Assembly: GCA_036850595.1 (NCBI GenBank)
Contig: CM072153.1
Location: forward strand, 16,696,169 to 16,760,168
Length of the DNA: 64,000 nucleotides
Reading direction: 5' to 3'
Source of the DNA: Rhyacichthys aspro
Taxonomy: Eukaryota > Chordata > Actinopteri > Gobiiformes > Rhyacichthyidae
The notes beneath the pieces are model-generated. The model was given only the letters and a program-made list of their open reading frames with translations, searched no databases and was not told the DNA's origin. This document shows, one piece after another, positions 61,227 through 64,000 of the stretch; positions within the stretch are counted from its first letter, which is position 1, and every line of letters starts with the position of its first letter. Position numbers and translations under genes: made by a program.

Positions 61227-61404
61227 AGTTGAAGATGTATTTTCCCTCGGGGATACTCAGTGTTGGCAGATCTGGAGGAGGAACTACACAGCATCAGAAA
61301 CATATCATCTCTCCTGAAGACGGGGGAGGACGCTGTTGAAGCACTGAATAGAAACACTAAAGATGTGGCACTCAATTAAAAGTTACTGCCTCTAAAAGCA
61401 GTCA

Positions 61405-61412
61405 ATGTAGCA
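61405..61412 (+). promoter_or_regulatory. cdkn1b: miR-221/222 target site 1 (8mer)
   Basis: ATGTAGCA is the full 8mer complement of the miR-221/222 seed, with A opposite position 1. It lies 179 bases into the last exon. miR-221/222 control of p27 is well established in mammals. Confidence 0.7.
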
Positions 61413-61459
61413 GTGTGCAATTAGGTTTGATTTCCTTTTTTGCTCATTTTTACTACCTG

Positions 61460-61513
61460 TGTGTACATAAATATATTATATATAATATTATATTTCTCTC
61501 CATATGTAGCACA
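61460..61513 (+). promoter_or_regulatory. cdkn1b: Pumilio element paired with miR-221/222 site 2
   Basis: TGTGTACATA at 61460-61469 contains the Pumilio motif TGTACATA. TATGTAGCACA at 61503-61513 contains an 8mer miR-221/222 site, ATGTAGCA (61504-61511). The two strands can form ten continuous pairs with a single bulged G (61509). A stem with a 33-base loop would hide the microRNA site until Pumilio opens it. This is the logic reported for the human p27 3' UTR; for this sequence it is an inference from base pairing. Confidence 0.6.
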
Positions 61514-61769
61514 TAAAACATTATGATTTGAAAACAAATCTTTTATGTAAAAAAAAGTGTGAATTTTGGTTTAACTTGAAGAATTGCAGTGTAGTTTGAG
61601 AACTGTTTCCCAAATGCTGTTCTGTTTTTGGTATTTTATTTTCTGAAAGGCAGTGTGACTTTGTCTCAGTCCCTCATTGCTACATTTAAAAATCATGGCT
61701 TCTTATAGTTTCTTAACAGTATGTCTTCACTCCGTCATCTTCCTAAGTCAGCAGTGAAGAACGGTACAA

Positions 61770-61776
61770 ATGTAGC
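61770..61776 (+). promoter_or_regulatory. cdkn1b: miR-221/222 target site 3 (7mer)
   Basis: ATGTAGC, a 7mer-m8 seed match, followed two bases later by a long T homopolymer. It is weaker than sites 1 and 2. Confidence 0.5.
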
Positions 61777-61778
61777 TC

Positions 61779-61798
61779 TTTTTTTTTTTTTTTTTTTT
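61779..61798. repeat. Poly-T tract
   Basis: An uninterrupted T homopolymer of 20 bases inside the cdkn1b 3' UTR. Confidence 0.95.
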
Positions 61799-62389
61799 CT
61801 ACTTCCTCTGGTCATTTCAGTGTCACAAAGTGTAACTTCTCCCACAAAATGGCTTTATCCATTGGTCCAGTTATCACTGAACTAGTACTATTTCTATTAG
61901 ATCTTTACTTTAATGATCAATATTTATTTTCCAAGGTGCTTAAGCATCATTAGAAACCTGGAATTAAATCTTTTGTTTCCTCTGTAGTGTAGAGGTACTC
62001 AGATATTGAAGGACAAAGACCATACAAACTGCACAGGGTGTGTTATAAAAGTTATCGTCTCTGTATTCCTGGCCTCAATGCTCGGCAGAGAGGTCGAGGC
62101 TGTCTGAAAGGGGCTTCATGTCCTACAATACCAAATGCATGGTTGCTTCAGTATGACTTCACAGTGTATTACATTGTGATAACCTAGACTTAAATGTCCA
62201 CATTGTGTGTATTTTTCACCAATGTTGTTTGCCTGCTGAGGATGAAAATGTAAGCATCCAAAAGCTTCCCTTTTATTTGCCTTAAGTAGGGGTTAGAGAG
62301 ACCAGTGTACACCTGAACAGAGAACAAACGTGTTTCAGAAGTGCAGTCATCATGCCTGTGTATTTGTGTAAATCTTTGCAATGTACCTA

Positions 62390-62397
62390 TGTACATA
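62390..62397 (+). promoter_or_regulatory. cdkn1b: Second Pumilio element
   Basis: TGTACATA matches the Pumilio consensus and lies 60 bases before the polyadenylation signal, a common place for such elements. Confidence 0.5.
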
Positions 62398-62456
62398 ATT
62401 TTGTAAAAACACTGAGAAATTATACTAACTTATTTATGTTAAGCTTTTTTATGTAG

Positions 62457-62462
62457 AATAAA
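62457..62462 (+). terminator. cdkn1b: cdkn1b polyadenylation signal
   Basis: AATAAA within GTAGAATAAAAAATG; cleavage is expected about 15-25 bases downstream. Confidence 0.65.
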
Positions 62463-62480
62463 AAATGGGGTTTTGATTAC

Positions 62481-64000
62481 GGTTATCCAAAGTGGCATTT
62501 ACTTTATTATAATTGTCTTATTTTGTAAAACCATATTTTTTGGTAGTTTTTTTTTTCAGATAAATATGGTTGCAAACTGAGCCTGGTTTAAATATTTGAT
62601 GTGCATTTTGTAATGTGTGGTTAAAATGTGTTGCAATCAATTAAAAAAGAAAATTACATTTAAAACACTTGTCTTGCATTTTACTAAATTGTCTTAAACT
62701 GTAGAATTGTTTACAAAATAAAAATAGTAATAATAAAAGATTTATTTGAATGGTAGGTGCAGTATTATACACAGACTGTGTACAGATGTGTGTGTGTTCT
62801 GTACAGATGTGTGTGTGTTCTACACAGAAACCTTGTACAATGGACTGAAACTCCCTTCTAGTTAATCTAGTTGTATTTTGAGGACACTGATGATTGACAC
62901 TGTAGTTATCCAATCAGAAACAGACAGGGGAAAGCAGACCACTTGTTGCAGCCAGTAACATTTAGTAACTTATCATGGGAATGGCTTTTGAGGGGAAAAA
63001 ATAAGTCCTTTGAGTTCACAATACGATCCTCAGCTACAAGGTAAAATTGTGCTATTTATATTTTTTATATAGATTTTTAAAGAATTTTTTGAGACTTTTA
63101 AAGCATTTAATGAGTCTGTGTGAAAGTTTATGGAAGTGTGTGTTTGGGAGTGTGTGTGTGTGTGTGTCTCTTTTATTCTTCTCTACAAACTGAGTGTATC
63201 AACAATATTAGAAATTATTAGTATAATTAATAACTGTTATTTAAATGTTATAATTAGAAATTGTCGTAACAATAAATCCTTAAGTTGTACATATTTTATA
63301 TATGATTGAAAATGAAAAAAAACCCATAACATTTTGTTCAAACATAATTAATTTATTCAACAAAAATACACCACCAAAGGGTCATAGTTATTTTAATGTT
63401 TCTGCTAAATTCTTCAAATGTTTTTTTTTTTTTTTTTACACAGAAGCTTCCATGCATTTTACATGAGTACTACTTGTCCTTTTAGAGTGTTATATGACAG
63501 CAGAGGTGCTCTGATGCCCTTTGACCTCTGACTGCTCCACTCCACATGTGTGTCAGTGTCTGTCTAATGTCCGTCACGGCACATCTTCAGCTGTAAAACA
63601 CTGCTCTCACAGGAAGACACACCTGCAGCAGCCCTCTAAGCTCAGGGTGTGTTTGTGGGAGTGGAGTGAGCAGGGTGGGGGTGTCCGGTTCTGAAGTGTG
63701 CAGGTGGATAACCTCAGCTCTGCTGTCCACCCCCACTCTGAGCTCAGACCATTGTCCAAGTGTGTGGGCCTTTGTGTAGAGAGCCATTGTGAGGGGCCAG
63801 GGCCGACCACTGTTGTGTCTGGGGCTTCCCTGCTTAGACAAAGGGCCCGTCTACAAGCCTCCACCCTGCCCAAACAGCACTGACTGACTGACCGACTGAC
63901 TAACTGACTACATGGCTCACTGGGCGTCTGTGGGACAGACTCAGTGGGTGCAGAGGAACACTCTGTTACATGCATAAACTATTTACTTTGTGCACAAACT
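62481..64000. other. Downstream intergenic, no gene seen
   Basis: AT-rich to about 63430, then GC-richer to the end. Contains a 21-base unit (TACAGATGTGTGTGTGTTCT plus G) repeated twice near 62781-62820, a short (TG)n run near 63150, a T homopolymer at 63420-63437 and a degenerate TGAC tandem at 63881-63910. The minus-strand frames at 63587-63975 are cysteine- and serine-rich and resemble no known protein. Confidence 0.45.
63881..63910. repeat. Degenerate (TGAC)n tandem
   Basis: TGACTGACTGACCGACTGAC followed by TAACTGACTA, about seven four-base units with two substitutions. Confidence 0.85.

Larger units (their letters stand above)
61227..62480 (+). other. cdkn1b: cdkn1b noncoding exon 3 (3' UTR)
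   Basis: The exon starts after CCCACAG at 61226 and ends beyond the AATAAA at 62457-62462. It carries three miR-221/222 seed matches (61405-61412, 61504-61511, 61770-61776), two Pumilio elements TGTACATA (61462-61469, 62390-62397) and a T homopolymer at 61779-61798. It is the regulatory centre of the gene. Confidence 0.7.

Noticed and set aside
63587..63975. Overlapping minus-strand frames near the right edge
   Set aside because: Cysteine- and serine-rich sequence without family features; both frames are open across the same GC-rich patch, so composition explains them.
1..64000. CRISPR arrays, tRNA or rRNA genes, phage or bacterial operons
   Set aside because: None was seen; the gene structures are vertebrate, with GT-AG introns throughout.

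Overview
The window reads as a piece of a teleost fish chromosome. The genes are broken by GT-AG introns, the noncoding DNA is AT-rich with many microsatellites, and there is at least one teleost-type interspersed repeat plus remnants of a LINE and of a small DNA transposon. All assigned genes lie on the + strand, and they fill only the right half.

Layout. From 1 to about 33 kb there is no protein gene I can support. This stretch holds two perfectly recognisable microRNA hairpins, let-7a (mature 29349-29370) and let-7b (mature 29754-29775), about 0.4 kb apart. Several short intervals upstream and one downstream have good splice acceptors and donors and may be exons of a noncoding host transcript (equivalent of MIRLET7BHG). 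A GC-richer promoter with a noncoding first exon ends at 33710 and is the best candidate 5' end of ppara. The ppara coding sequence is complete in six exons from 42982 to 50407 (469 codons), with a roughly 3 kb 3' UTR ending near 53500. yars2 (mitochondrial tyrosyl-tRNA synthetase) follows in five exons, 54529-57592 (480 codons). cdkn1b (p27Kip1) follows in two coding exons, 59340-60058 (185 codons), with a noncoding third exon from 61227 to about 62475. The last 1.5 kb has no recognisable gene.

How the parts relate. The let-7a/let-7b pair directly upstream of PPARA matches the human chr22 arrangement, so this linkage is old. PPARA is a lipid-sensing nuclear receptor, YARS2 charges mitochondrial tRNA-Tyr, and p27 brakes cyclin-CDK complexes. 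They do not form one pathway, and their proximity most likely reflects ancestral linkage of the segments now on human chromosomes 22 and 12.

The most interesting signals are post-transcriptional. The cdkn1b 3' UTR carries three miR-221/222 seed matches and two Pumilio elements. One Pumilio element can pair with one miR-221 site in a bulged stem, the same logic as the switch described for human p27. The cdkn1b leader has a 51-codon uORF and a two-codon uORF. The ppara leader has a strong-context uORF in exon 1 and a second uORF that overlaps the start codon. All exon boundaries were read by eye from splice consensus, reading frame and recalled human homologues; no alignment or transcript data were available.
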